Origin: Woeseia sp.
GTDB lineage: Bacteria > Pseudomonadota > Gammaproteobacteria > Steroidobacterales > Woeseiaceae
NCBI GenBank assembly: GCA_021773015.1
Contig: JAJFKW010000001.1
Location: forward strand, 2,091,305 to 2,155,304
DNA: 64,000 nt
Direction of reading: 5' to 3'
A program made the translations under genes and the position numbers. Of the stretch, positions 45,226-55,527 are shown one piece after another; the first letter of the stretch is position 1; every line of letters begins with the position of its first letter. A model generated the notes under the pieces. That model had not been told where the DNA came from, did no database searches, and saw only the letters and a program-made list of their open reading frames with translations.

Positions 45226-47601
45226 CTAACTTCCGTCGAATCGATACGAGAAGCGTACGCCGATCGTCCTTGGCCTATTCGGCGTTGTTTTGATTATGTC
45301 GTCCTCATTGGATATGAACACCTCGGCGAGCTCATCCGTGAGGTTTTCGAAAAACAATGTCGCGCTCCACGAATCTCGCCTATAGCCAATCGTCGCATCG
45401 ACTGTCGTATAACTTCCCTGTGGAAATAACGCGCCGGCGTTGATCGAACTAATCACGTCGTCGGTGTATTGGAATGCCAACTGCGTAAACACCCCGCTGC
45501 CGTCGCTCATATCCCATTCGTATCGCCCGCGGACCACATATTGCAATTCAGGGGCCAATGCAAGCGAGCTGCCTATCGGTGCAAGACCGACGATCGATGG
45601 CGGCAAATTGGTCAGCTCTGTGTCATTGAAGGACGCATTCGCGAACAAGGTGAATTCATCGGTCGGCTGCCATATTGTGTCAATCTCAATACCCCTCACC
45701 TCCGCTTCGCCAACGTTGCTGATGAACGTCAGGTTGGAAACATCGAAGTCCAGCGTGGCAAGCTGCAATCCCTCCCAATCGATAGCGTATATGGCGCCAT
45801 TAAACTGGAACTGGCCGTCGAATAGTTGCGTCTTCCAACCGAATTCAATGTTCGTCACTTCATCAGAGTCGTAGAAATTGGGAACAAATGGTCCAACACC
45901 TGGCACCTGGCTTGCGCCGCCGTTTCTGTTGAAGCCTCCGGGGCGATAGCCCTCGGACCACGTCGCATACAAATTGGTGACGTCGTTCGCCTGCCACTGC
46001 AAGTTAAACTTCAGAATGGTGTCGTTAAAGTCCGCCGGACTCGAGTCCATCAAAATTTCATCGATATTGTTACCACCGTCTCCATCGGGCCCACGACCGG
46101 CAAAGTTTGAACTTCCATTCAATGCGATCTCAAGATCGTAACGGCGCGCACCAACGGTGGCGGTCAATTCGTCCGTGATGTCGAACGCCAGCTCGCCGAA
46201 GAACGAGAGCTCTTCCTTGCCACGGGTAAAGTCGTTAAAAAATCTGACGCCTGGAGCGCGTGGATTCGGATCGCTGGCGGTACTGCCAGTAATTGGCGAA
46301 TTCGGCTCGAACCCTTGCAACGCTGAATCAGGGTAGGTCCAATTGCCGCGTTCAATTAGCTCCAAATCGTCGCTAAACACACCAACGATCGCGCGCCAAC
46401 GCCTTTCTAGATCCGTGCTGACACGAAATTCGTGAGTTGTTCTTTCAACACCAAAAAACTGCTCAACAAAAAGGTTCGGTCGACCGCAAACAGCGTAGCC
46501 AGGATATTCGCATATGTAGTAAGGAATGAACGGGCCCGCGTCGGCGTAACCCGAGTAATCCTGAACGGCATCAACTGCACGATCCAAATAGGCACCGGTA
46601 TATACGAGTTCCAGCTCAGCTATTCGGCCGGTGACCGTCCACGATGTCATATCCAGCTCGTCGTTAGCCCGATCTGGTGAGAAGGTCTGCGAATTCAACT
46701 CCCCTAGTGCCGGATCATAGTCCCATACGCCCTCACTTTCGATTTCTTGGTGAAATTGTTGCAGCAACAAATCCCATTCATCGTTGAAAGCATATTTTAC
46801 GCCTATGCGGACACCCTGATAGGTGGCGTCGTTGAAATTGTCTTCTGCGATTTCGTCGTTAAACGCAATAGCCGCCTCCGTTGGCGGGACACTCAACGAC
46901 GGGTTGGCGGTCGTAATCACTTTAGTGCCACGAATATTATCTATGTAGCCACCCTCCTTTGCGTTGTAGATCGCAACGCGGGTCGCCAACTTATCATCAA
47001 TCATCGGAATATTGATGTGGGCTTCCATCGAATTACTCAGCTCGCCACCCTTCGTGTCCGCGAGACTGCCGTCAAAGCCAAAACTGAAATCGTTGAATTC
47101 AGGTTTGTTGGTAATCAGCCTGACCGTACCGGCCTGAGAACTCGCACCGAATAATGTGCCCTGCGGTCCAGGTAACACTTCCACACGATTCATATCCGTC
47201 ATATACGGATCGAAGTTTCGACCGCCAATAGAAATTGGTGCCTCGTCCAAGTAGAACGCGACGTTTGGTTCAGTCAGGATACCGGCCGCCTTAAGGCCTA
47301 ATTTGCCAATCGACAAGCCGCGGATGAACACTTCGTTGCGACCCGGACCACGACCACCCGAAGTGACGCCGGGCAAATTTCGAATATAGTCTTTGAAGTT
47401 GGAGATTCCCAAGTCTTCTAGACTTTGCTCACCGATTGTTTGGATTGTAATTGGAATGTCCTGCGCGGATTCCGCACGCTTCGTTGCTGTTACAACGATT
47501 TCTTCGATTTCCGCTGCCGCGGTACCCGCGACACTGACACCGACAATTGCTGTCAGCACAGCCTGCCGAACCGGACTCGGCCTAAATTTGTTCATCTTCA
47601 A
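45226..47601 (-). CDS. TonB-dependent outer-membrane receptor
   Basis: A protein of 791 residues: Sec signal peptide (ending TAAAEI), TonB-box region EEIVVTATKRAESAQDIPIT, plug domain (RNEVFIRGLS..., VEVLPGPQGTLFGASSQAGT) and a long beta-barrel ending GVRFSYRFDGS. It is not closely alike to the receptor at 30056 in its loops, though both are of the same broad class. It is transcribed alone, and the Ser/Thr kinase lies divergently across a 482-bp gap. Substrate unknown; a dedicated regulator is not adjacent. The terminator at 45150-45177 follows. Confidence 0.93.
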   Translation of the reverse strand: MKMNKFRPSPVRQAVLTAIVGVSVAGTAAAEIEEIVVTATKRAESAQDIPITIQTIGEQSLEDLGISNFKDYIRNLPGVTSGGRGPGRNEVFIRGLSIGKLGLKAAGILTEPNVAFYLDEAPISIGGRNFDPYMTDMNRVEVLPGPQGTLFGASSQAGTVRLITNKPEFNDFSFGFDGSLADTKGGELSNSMEAHINIPMIDDKLATRVAIYNAKEGGYIDNIRGTKVITTANPSLSVPPTEAAIAFNDEIAEDNFNDATYQGVRIGVKYAFNDEWDLLLQQFHQEIESEGVWDYDPALGELNSQTFSPDRANDELDMTSWTVTGRIAELELVYTGAYLDRAVDAVQDYSGYADAGPFIPYYICEYPGYAVCGRPNLFVEQFFGVERTTHEFRVSTDLERRWRAIVGVFSDDLELIERGNWTYPDSALQGFEPNSPITGSTASDPNPRAPGVRFFNDFTRGKEELSFFGELAFDITDELTATVGARRYDLEIALNGSSNFAGRGPDGDGGNNIDEILMDSSPADFNDTILKFNLQWQANDVTNLYATWSEGYRPGGFNRNGGASQVPGVGPFVPNFYDSDEVTNIEFGWKTQLFDGQFQFNGAIYAIDWEGLQLATLDFDVSNLTFISNVGEAEVRGIEIDTIWQPTDEFTLFANASFNDTELTNLPPSIVGLAPIGSSLALAPELQYVVRGRYEWDMSDGSGVFTQLAFQYTDDVISSINAGALFPQGSYTTVDATIGYRRDSWSATLFFENLTDELAEVFISNEDDIIKTTPNRPRTIGVRFSYRFDGS

Positions 47602-48083
47602 GATAACTCCCCCACTTCTACAAAGTGACTATTTAATCGCTACACTTAAAGATACCTCGAAATTCCGTTTCGCTTTTGTCATATGTTGCGTGGGCGCGAC
47701 CCAATTTAGTCGTTTCGCGTCTTTACTCGCCAAAGGCGTTTTCGTGAGCTCCCGTGAGCTCAAAATTGCGCCGTTTTCGCCTACGTATTGGCGCCGGGAG
47801 GTTGCGCAAATCGATCGAAGCCCGGTACCGTAAATCTTCAGCGGTGTTGGCAGAAGGCAGAGAGTCATTACCGCCGCTGGCGTATCTCAGATATCTCACC
47901 CTGGTTTCGAATCCGTCCCGTGCACTCAGCGTCGAATGGATAACAGGAAGTCAGCATGCCTTTTCGGCATTTCAGCCTCGGCCAAAACAACACCTTGCTG
48001 CTCTAGTGCGCTACTATCTTTCACACGTGGTTCGGTCGTTGCATCGCCAGCGCCGCGATCACTTGTTAACCGACAGGATCGCC
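47602..48083. other. Gap between the TonB receptor and the kinase gene
   Basis: 482 bp without a convincing gene. The frame of the kinase is open upstream to 47754, but that stretch (Arg/Leu-rich, no family match) reads like non-coding DNA. CGTGAGCTC occurs twice with one base between (47743-47751 and 47753-47761), a possible regulator half-site pair. Both divergent promoters must lie here. Confidence 0.5.
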
Positions 48084-50966
48084 ATGGATAAAGACGCACA
48101 TAAAAAGCGTTGGGCCGAGCTTGAGAAGCTTTTTGACGACCTAATAGAGCTCTCCGCCACAGCGCGAGAAAAGCGACTACACGACCTGGCCGAACATGAC
48201 CCCGAGCTACAAATAGCACTGCTAAAAATGCTCGCCGCCGCCGGCAAAGACAACTCTTTTCTCGACCAGGGCGATATGGGGTTAAGCGGTGATGCATTGG
48301 ATCAGCTGCTCAATGAATTAGGCAATTCTGGCGACAAATCGTCAACCCTTGCAAGCAGCAATACGATAACGCAGGCCAGCGAAGGATCTCGCATCGGCGC
48401 CTATCGGTTGGTCAAGCATCTTGGTACGGGCGGCATGGCTGAGGTCTGGCTGGCCGAAAGGGACGACGGCGTTTTGCAGCAGAAAGTCGCCATCAAACTC
48501 CTGCACCCACTGATGGGTGCAAATGCGGCTCAACGATTTCGCTCGGAACGGCACATTCTGAGCGCGCTGCGTCATGACGGCATCGCAAAAATTCTCGATG
48601 CGGGCACCGCGCCCGATTTACCTCCATACCTGGTGCTTGAGTACGTCGATGGCGTTGCGATCACCGACTACTGTCAGCAGCACGATCTCGGTCTGAACAA
48701 GCGTTTAGAGATATTTCGCGAAGTTTGCGACGCGGTGGGGTATGCACATCGCAGACTCATTGTTCACCGCGACTTAAAACCGTCCAACATCATGGTCACG
48801 CAAGCAGGCCGGGTGAAGCTCGTCGATTTCGGCATCGCCAAGTTACTGGATCCGAAAGCGATTGCAACTGGCGAAGCTCCATTAACGAAAACGGGTCTAT
48901 TCTTAATGACACCCGATTACGCAGCGCCGGAACAAGTTCGTGGCGAAACTATTACCACCGCGACCGACGTGTACGGCCTCGGCGTGTTGCTATTTGAAAT
49001 ATTAACTGGTGTACGGCCATTTGATCTTCAAGGGAAATCCGCCAGCGAAGTGGAACGAATTGTTTGCGAAACCACACCGGACAAACCTTCAACCGGCCTC
49101 GCAAATGGCGAGATGAAGCGGAAAAGCTACGGCGATTGGAGTAAACGTTTACGCGGTGACCTCGACACAATTGTCCTAAAGTCGATTCGCAAAGAACCAG
49201 ACGAACGTTATGCGACGGTACAAGATCTTGCGGACGATGTAGGGCGCTATTTGAATGGCCGGCCGGTCACTGCCAGACCAGCAACATTCGGCTATCGAGC
49301 CAGGAAATTTGTACAACGAAACCGAGTGGGCGTTGCTGCAACGGTTCTCGTCGCCTCGGCAGTCATTGCCGGCGTCGTTGCAACTGCCTGGCAGGCCAAT
49401 GCAGCGCGCCAGGAGTCGGCTCGCGCACAAGCGGTGAGTGACTTTTTGTTCGATCTATTTGAAGGTGCGGATCCAGAAACAAACCCTGGCGAACCGCTAA
49501 CGGTACTCAACTTGCTCGATGAAGGCGCGGACAAGGTGTCGACGCTACAAGCTGGACCGCACGCGCAAACTGACATGTTGCGAATTCTCGGTACGCTCTA
49601 CAGCAAACTGGGAGAAGTTGAAAAAGGCGAAGCATTTTTGCGTCAGGCAACGGATGTTGCCGATACCCGTCTTCATGCGCAGAGCAGCGCAGCACAAGAG
49701 GCTAATATTTCGCTGGCAATTCACTTGGCCTCCGTGGGCGACCCGGTGGAAGCAGAAAATATCCTGCAAAGACTGTTATCGGATGGTGCGGGCGAGCACT
49801 TAACGACCGCACTCACGTGGACCGGCGTCGCGCAGATGAAACGCGGCGACTACGAACAAGCCGAAGAACATTTGCGAATGGCAATCGATGTTCCAACGCA
49901 AAATGCACAGGCCTTACAGCGTGAAGCGGCACGGATGGAACTAGGAAACCTGCTGATGCATCAAGAGCGTTGGGAGGAAGCGGAAAGCACATTGCGCCAA
50001 GTATTTGCATCACGCAAATCTGCGCTGGGGCACGACCATGTTGATGTCGCAATAGTATTGTGGAACCTCGCCGAACTGATGTTGAAGACCGCGCGGTTTC
50101 CTGAAGCCGAGACATTGCATCGCGAGATCCTCGACATACGTAAGACCATTTATCCGAATGGCCACCCCAATATCGCTCGTTCGCTCGGAACACTCGGTGC
50201 GGCGATTCAAAGGCAGGGCCGTTTCGAAGAAGCGGGTCAGTTTTACCAACAGGCCGTCGATGCTTGGGACCCACGTTTCGGCCGAGCCAACCCCAGCCTT
50301 GGTGAAATTTATGCCAATCTCGCGGCTCTCCGTTATCGTCTTGGCGATCTGGAGGGCGCTGTCGACTATCAAAGCAACGCGCTCAACATTTGGAATGAAA
50401 TTTGGGGTGAACAAGACGACAATATGGTCGCCGCGGGGCTCAACAATTTGGGTGTGATGTATCGCGAATTGGGTGTTTACGGCGAGGCGAACATATACAT
50501 CAGCGACGCACTTTCAATGCGACGGCGACTGCACGGCGATAGTCATGCAACTGTTGGCATGTCGCTGGCGAACCTAGGACGACTTAGATTGCTGGAAGGA
50601 AGGCTCGAACAAGCGGAACAATATTCTCTCGAGGGGCTGGCCATTTGCGAAAAACAATTGCCAGAAGGCCATCCCGCATTGCTAGCATCGCAGATGGCGG
50701 CCGGCGCCGCATTGACGGAGCGCGACAAACCTGGCGATGCGATTTCTTTGCTGCAGGTTGTCGCAGACGGCTACGCAGGTATGCTGCCGCCGACCGATGC
50801 TCGTCTTTCAGAAACACATCTTTGGATGGGCATCGCAAAAGCGAAACTGGGGCACCCGGACGCCCGCGAACACTTGACCCGTGCTAAGGAGAATCTTGAA
50901 GCAGTTCTCGGCGAAGATGCGGCGCTAACGCAAAGAGCGACGCTGGAATTAGCGTTACTGCCATGA
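48084..50966 (+). CDS. Transmembrane Ser/Thr protein kinase with TPR domain
   Basis: A protein of 960 residues from the ATG at 48084, preceded by AGGA. Residues about 1-95 are a small helical region (WAELEKLFDDLIELSATARE). The kinase domain spans about 103-370: GTGGMAEVWLAERDD (Gly-rich loop), KVAIKLL (Lys), HRDLKPSNIMV near 228 and DFGIAKLL, with activation-segment Thr/Ser (LTKTGLFLMTPDYAAPEQVR). Residues 414-437 are one membrane helix. The rest is a periplasmic array of roughly ten TPRs. The intracellular kinase with TPR sensor outside is common in proteobacteria. The ECF sigma gene starts 28 bp after it, so the two are probably one unit. Confidence 0.93.
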   Translation: MDKDAHKKRWAELEKLFDDLIELSATAREKRLHDLAEHDPELQIALLKMLAAAGKDNSFLDQGDMGLSGDALDQLLNELGNSGDKSSTLASSNTITQASEGSRIGAYRLVKHLGTGGMAEVWLAERDDGVLQQKVAIKLLHPLMGANAAQRFRSERHILSALRHDGIAKILDAGTAPDLPPYLVLEYVDGVAITDYCQQHDLGLNKRLEIFREVCDAVGYAHRRLIVHRDLKPSNIMVTQAGRVKLVDFGIAKLLDPKAIATGEAPLTKTGLFLMTPDYAAPEQVRGETITTATDVYGLGVLLFEILTGVRPFDLQGKSASEVERIVCETTPDKPSTGLANGEMKRKSYGDWSKRLRGDLDTIVLKSIRKEPDERYATVQDLADDVGRYLNGRPVTARPATFGYRARKFVQRNRVGVAATVLVASAVIAGVVATAWQANAARQESARAQAVSDFLFDLFEGADPETNPGEPLTVLNLLDEGADKVSTLQAGPHAQTDMLRILGTLYSKLGEVEKGEAFLRQATDVADTRLHAQSSAAQEANISLAIHLASVGDPVEAENILQRLLSDGAGEHLTTALTWTGVAQMKRGDYEQAEEHLRMAIDVPTQNAQALQREAARMELGNLLMHQERWEEAESTLRQVFASRKSALGHDHVDVAIVLWNLAELMLKTARFPEAETLHREILDIRKTIYPNGHPNIARSLGTLGAAIQRQGRFEEAGQFYQQAVDAWDPRFGRANPSLGEIYANLAALRYRLGDLEGAVDYQSNALNIWNEIWGEQDDNMVAAGLNNLGVMYRELGVYGEANIYISDALSMRRRLHGDSHATVGMSLANLGRLRLLEGRLEQAEQYSLEGLAICEKQLPEGHPALLASQMAAGAALTERDKPGDAISLLQVVADGYAGMLPPTDARLSETHLWMGIAKAKLGHPDAREHLTRAKENLEAVLGEDAALTQRATLELALLP

Positions 50967-50994
50967 GAGAGTATTTCTTGAAAGCGTCAACGGT

Positions 50995-51549
50995 ATGAGC
51001 GGCGGCGATGTCACGGCGTTGCTGGTGCGTGCAAAAACCGGTGACGACGGCGCGATCAGCGAGGTCTACCAAGTGCTCTATCGCGAATTGCAGAAAGTCG
51101 CTCGGTCACAGCTCTACCGGCATCAACAACATACACTCAACACCGTTGGGCTAATCAATGAGTCGTTTCTGAAAATGGTCGAACAAGATCGCATCAATCT
51201 TGAAAACCGCGCTCACTTCCTTGCGGTTTCGGCGCGCGCCATGCGGCAGATATTGATCGATTATTTGCGGCGACGATCTGCGGACAAGCGCGGCGGACAA
51301 CAATCTCCTGTTGAATTGAATGAAAGTAGCGTTGCGGGTGAACATCGTGAGGAAGCTGTATTGGCGCTTGACGATGCGCTTGAGCAACTCAAACTAAAGA
51401 ATGAGCGCCTGGCACGCGTTGTAGAATGCAAATTTTTTGGTGGCATGAATTACGAAGAGATCGGCGAGGGACTCGGGCTCTCGCCACGAACCGTGCGTAT
51501 GGACTGGAAAAAAGCCAAGGCCTGGCTGACACTGGAACTGGAAAGTTAG
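50995..51549 (+). CDS. ECF-type sigma factor paired with the Ser/Thr kinase
   Basis: A protein of 184 residues. It has sigma region 2 (EVYQVLYRELQKVARSQLYR, NTVGLINESFLKMVEQDRIN, RAHFLAVSARAMRQILIDYL) and region 4 (LARVVECKFFGGMNYEEIGE, GLGLSPRTVRMDWKKAKAWL), matching the Sigma70_ECF family (TIGR02999-like). Such sigma factors lack an anti-sigma gene next door and often sit beside Ser/Thr kinases; phosphorylation of region 2 is known to activate members of the group in Vibrio. Here the kinase is adjacent, so phosphorylation-based control is inferred. It is the last gene before the converging envelope operon. Confidence 0.92.
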   Translation: MSGGDVTALLVRAKTGDDGAISEVYQVLYRELQKVARSQLYRHQQHTLNTVGLINESFLKMVEQDRINLENRAHFLAVSARAMRQILIDYLRRRSADKRGGQQSPVELNESSVAGEHREEAVLALDDALEQLKLKNERLARVVECKFFGGMNYEEIGEGLGLSPRTVRMDWKKAKAWLTLELES

Positions 51550-51610
51550 AACTCCGCAGTTGCACCAGACCTGAACCTGTGGTTAAAGGAGCTAGCTTGC
51601 CGACCCGTCG

Positions 51611-54600
51611 TTACTCCGCGAAACTTAACTGCACTCTACGATTCAACGCTTTGCCAGATTCCGTATCGTTCGGCGCTGCAGGTTGCGTCTCTCCAAAACC
51701 GCTTGCGTCCAGTCGTCCTGCCGGAATCCCATTGCGCACCAACCAACCGATGACGGTTTTTGCACGGCGTTCAGACAACGCTTGGTTGGACACATCGGCA
51801 CCATCCGAATCCGTATGTCCCGCTATTTGAAATCGGCGCTCTGGTGCGCGCTTCATCACTTCAAGAACGGCCCGTAACGTACTCAGTGACGAGGACTTAA
51901 ACTGATCCTTTCCAGAATCGAAGTGAATACCGTAGAGATCGATGGTGCCTTCCGACGCAAGCGCTCCTTCTAGATTCGTAACGTCTTCGCGTCGCAGATC
52001 GAGCTTGATAACGAGATCTATTTCTTGCCCGCCCATCAAATCTCCGGACGAACCGCCGTCTGCATAATCAGCATGGCGTGCGACAACCAACGCGCGACCG
52101 ATGTTTACATTGTCAAACGTGAAGCGCCCGGCAGAATCCGTTTCAGCTGACTTGCCACCCGTCGTGACTCGCGCTTGCGCGATCGGCGCTCCGGTTTTCG
52201 CGTCGATGACCTGCCCCCGGACAATGCCAACCTTGATCTGCGCAAGGCGTATGGTGCCCTCCTCACTGCTTTCTGGCTGTAAATCCAGTTTGAGCGAACC
52301 GGAGTGGTACCCACTCTTGCTCGCGGCTATTGAGAGCGTCCCAGCATCGACGCGCCCGAAAGTAAACTGACCGCGTTGGTCGCTAACGACTGTCCGTCCG
52401 GCAACGGCAATGGTTGCCCCAGAAATCGGCGAACCGGTCTCTTCATCGACCACCCACCCGCTGATGGCGCCCCAGGTAATTGGCATCAGCTGCATGTCCA
52501 CGTTCAGCGACTCACCAGCGGCCAATTCAAGCGCTCGTGAGTCATCAACATAAATAGCCTTAGCTGCCGAAACAGACACACTGCCCGCAGTTACGCGCTT
52601 GAGCTCAAAGCTGCCGCTCTCGTCAGACTTAGTTTGTTTGTCGCCTGCGCGAATTTTGACACCTGGCAATGCGCGCTTGCTGGTTGCATCGACCACCGTT
52701 CCTACAATTGTGCCGTAGGTGATCGGCGTCAAAGCGAAGTCCACCTGAAACTCACCTGCCGCTGCTAAGACCGCGTCCGCCGAACCGGGTTCGAACAACG
52801 TCGCGCTCGCGCCCAGTTCAATATCACCGGCTGGCACATTGCTGATGACATAGTCACCGGAATTGTTGGAGGTGACGCCTAGGCGTCCGACGGAAATCGT
52901 TGCACCCGCTATCGCTTGACCTGTATCGGCATCGGTGACGGTACCGCGGACGGTTCCCGTCGTAATCGGCTCGAGGGCTATTGGGATGTCGGCGGTCGCA
53001 CCCGCCGCCAATTGCACTTTCGTCGAAGCCTCTTTGTATACTGGCTTGACGGTCATGATTTGCAGGGTTCCCGCAGGGACTCTCTCAAATCGGTAAGCGC
53101 CGGCTGTATCGGTTATTGCTGTTTTGTCGCCAACACTCACTCGTGCGCCATCGAGCGGCTGATTGGTAACGCTATCCGTGACAATACCGGCAATGGCGCC
53201 ATAGGTAATCGGAATCAGTTTCAGCTCAACGCGGATTTCAGAAGCCGCAAGCAATGTGACCGCTTCGGTGTCGGCTTCAAATAGCTTCGCGGTAGCTGCA
53301 ACCTCGATGTCGCCAGCGGGAACCTGCTCGATAACAAACGATCCACCGATGTCGGTTGACGCGCGCATTTTTCCAATACTGATTGCAGCATTAGCAATGG
53401 GCTCGCCGTTGGCGGCATTCTTTGCAAAACCACGTACCGTGCCGGTCGTGATAGGTTGCATGACTATTCGCACGTCGACTTCTTTTGCCGGCGGAAGTAC
53501 CGTCGCATGTTGCGCATCGTGATAGCGGGCAATGGTGGCGGTCAACGAGACATCGCCTGCCGTCACGCGCTCTACAGAAAACCGCCCGGCAGCGTCCGTT
53601 TGAATATCCTGCGCGCCATGCGCACTAATCGAAATTTCTACGTTAGCCATCGGCTGCTGTGTATTGACGTCAGTCACAGTTCCACTCAGCGTTCCGTAGG
53701 TAATTGGCGTCAATGGAATTCGCAGCGTTGACATTTCTTGTGCAACGACTTCGGTGCTTATGACAGCTCTTTCGTATACGGCCTTTGTGGCGGCGACCTC
53801 AACGTCACCCTTCTCAATATTCTCAACAATGAACTGACCGTCAGTGTCGGTTTGTGTGCTTTGGCCGGCAACACTGATGCGAACCCCCGCCAATGGGGCA
53901 CTCGTTGTCACATTCACTACTATGCCAGCGACAGAGCCTTGCGTTATTGGCTCCAATACCAGTTGCGCCTCTGCTGACTTAAGCGCCTCAAGGGCAATGG
54001 TTTGCGTATCTGCACGGTAACCATCTTGCCCAGCACTGACAGCTACCTCGCCTGCTTCAATTTCTTCGATACTGAAACGACCATGGCTGTCTGTGCGCAC
54101 TGTCTGTCCGGCAATTCGGATGGTTGCGTCGGCGATAGGTTCGCCCGTTAGCGCATTGATTGCAGTTCCAAATACGGTACCGGTCGTAATCGGATCCAGA
54201 AGATATTCAGTTTCGAATTTTCTCGGCTTCGGTGAGCTGAACGACTGCGTAGTACTGGCGTGGTATTCCTTGTGCGTTGCCTGAACACTCCACTCCTTAC
54301 CGGTCGCAAGCTCTAACAAAAATTTTCCTTCATCATCCGACATTATTGAGCGATAAACGCCGCCTGATACCTTTACTCCTTTAATTGGTTTACCAGTAAC
54401 ACGATCGCGAACGTACCCGACAATGACGATTGGGAGATTGACTGACTTAGGTTTCAGTTGTTTGGCTTCTATGCGATGCGACGGACCCGATGCAATCACC
54501 TTAAACTGATTTTCCTGATGCATATAAATCGGCGTAACCTTGCGCGCTAACAAGCTATGCGTTCCAATTGGTACATCGCGGATTTCAAAGCGACCGTCTG

Positions 54601-55510
54601 CATCCGTAACCGTCTGATATTTGCCGTTTAGAATTTCAAGGCCTTCCGCACCGGCGGGCATTACGATAACTTCCATATCGGCTATCGGGAGTTGGCTATC
54701 CACGTCGATGATCTGCCCAATCGCGGTAGCCCGCGGAACCGTGGCCGGCAGAACCTCAGGGGCAGGAGCGGCATTCCGTAATAGCGCTACATCCATGTAC
54801 ATTTTTTCACCCATTAACAATTGCGAAGAGCGACCGTCCGGCAGTCCGCTAATCCGAGTTTGATAATCGGGATGCTTGGTGAGCAAGCCCCTAAAAGTTT
54901 TCGGCTTGACCATGACCTCGAAGCTGCCGTCGTTAGCAGATCGTGTGCCAACGTCTGGATCGAGGTGTGATTTAACCGACGCGTTCGCAATCGGTGTGCC
55001 GGTTGTAGCGTCCAAGACATTTCCTCGAACGATCGCCGCTTCGAGCTGCCAGAGCTTTGTCGTATCGATATTGGTGTAAACAAAAATATTATACGACGTA
55101 GCGTAGTCACCGGCTCTCCTGACATCGCCAGTCGCGATTTCTGCACCGCTGACCATGCCAAGCCGCCATGCAGGCTCCGCCATCACCAGTATTGAATCGG
55201 CGAGATCGGTATTGCCATCCTTTACGGCTTCAATAAACGCGGCAGACGCTTCCGTTTCGTTGGCGTACGTGGGGCCAGTTACGTTTTCCGGGCGGACGAC
55301 AATACGACGAGGCACATCTCTGAGAGCTCGCCGCAATTCCCGATACTCATTTCGATCGATCGAGCCGCTTACCCGTGCCGGCTGCTGCGGCCGTTGCTCT
55401 GTTGACGATTGGCGAGAATCGTCACGCTCGCCCTGATCGGCGTCACTTGAACATGCGGACAACACTAAAACTGATGCCAAGAATACGAGGGCTGTTCTGC
55501 AAAGATTCAT
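51611..55510 (-). CDS. Giant lipoprotein of repeated carboxypeptidase-regulatory-like domains with C-terminal OmpA
   Basis: A protein of 1299 residues from the ATG at 55510, 17 bp after the upstream gene's stop, so the frame opening further up is not used. Signal with lipobox LVLSAC (Cys20). Residues about 25-145 have a helical piece with GPTYANETEASAAFIEAVKD. Then come about twelve carboxypeptidase-D-regulatory-like units of roughly 85 residues; most begin PITxGTxxG (for example EPITTGTVRGTVTDADTGQA, TPITYGTIVGTVVDATSKRA) and carry a T/S-D-x-x-G-x-F/Y core. The last 110 residues are an OmpA peptidoglycan-binding domain (DLYGIHFDSGKDQFKSSSLS, IAGHTDSDGADVSNQALSER). It would span from outer membrane to peptidoglycan, and it is last in a three-gene operon. 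Confidence 0.9.
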   Translation of the reverse strand: MNLCRTALVFLASVLVLSACSSDADQGERDDSRQSSTEQRPQQPARVSGSIDRNEYRELRRALRDVPRRIVVRPENVTGPTYANETEASAAFIEAVKDGNTDLADSILVMAEPAWRLGMVSGAEIATGDVRRAGDYATSYNIFVYTNIDTTKLWQLEAAIVRGNVLDATTGTPIANASVKSHLDPDVGTRSANDGSFEVMVKPKTFRGLLTKHPDYQTRISGLPDGRSSQLLMGEKMYMDVALLRNAAPAPEVLPATVPRATAIGQIIDVDSQLPIADMEVIVMPAGAEGLEILNGKYQTVTDADGRFEIRDVPIGTHSLLARKVTPIYMHQENQFKVIASGPSHRIEAKQLKPKSVNLPIVIVGYVRDRVTGKPIKGVKVSGGVYRSIMSDDEGKFLLELATGKEWSVQATHKEYHASTTQSFSSPKPRKFETEYLLDPITTGTVFGTAINALTGEPIADATIRIAGQTVRTDSHGRFSIEEIEAGEVAVSAGQDGYRADTQTIALEALKSAEAQLVLEPITQGSVAGIVVNVTTSAPLAGVRISVAGQSTQTDTDGQFIVENIEKGDVEVAATKAVYERAVISTEVVAQEMSTLRIPLTPITYGTLSGTVTDVNTQQPMANVEISISAHGAQDIQTDAAGRFSVERVTAGDVSLTATIARYHDAQHATVLPPAKEVDVRIVMQPITTGTVRGFAKNAANGEPIANAAISIGKMRASTDIGGSFVIEQVPAGDIEVAATAKLFEADTEAVTLLAASEIRVELKLIPITYGAIAGIVTDSVTNQPLDGARVSVGDKTAITDTAGAYRFERVPAGTLQIMTVKPVYKEASTKVQLAAGATADIPIALEPITTGTVRGTVTDADTGQAIAGATISVGRLGVTSNNSGDYVISNVPAGDIELGASATLFEPGSADAVLAAAGEFQVDFALTPITYGTIVGTVVDATSKRALPGVKIRAGDKQTKSDESGSFELKRVTAGSVSVSAAKAIYVDDSRALELAAGESLNVDMQLMPITWGAISGWVVDEETGSPISGATIAVAGRTVVSDQRGQFTFGRVDAGTLSIAASKSGYHSGSLKLDLQPESSEEGTIRLAQIKVGIVRGQVIDAKTGAPIAQARVTTGGKSAETDSAGRFTFDNVNIGRALVVARHADYADGGSSGDLMGGQEIDLVIKLDLRREDVTNLEGALASEGTIDLYGIHFDSGKDQFKSSSLSTLRAVLEVMKRAPERRFQIAGHTDSDGADVSNQALSERRAKTVIGWLVRNGIPAGRLDASGFGETQPAAPNDTESGKALNRRVQLSFAE

Positions 55511-55527
55511 TTGCGGCAGTCCAGTAT

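Noticed and set aside
47754-48083. 110-residue N-terminal extension of the Ser/Thr kinase
   Set aside because: Arg/Leu-rich sequence without domain character; the ATG at 48084 has AGGA upstream and matches a normal start.
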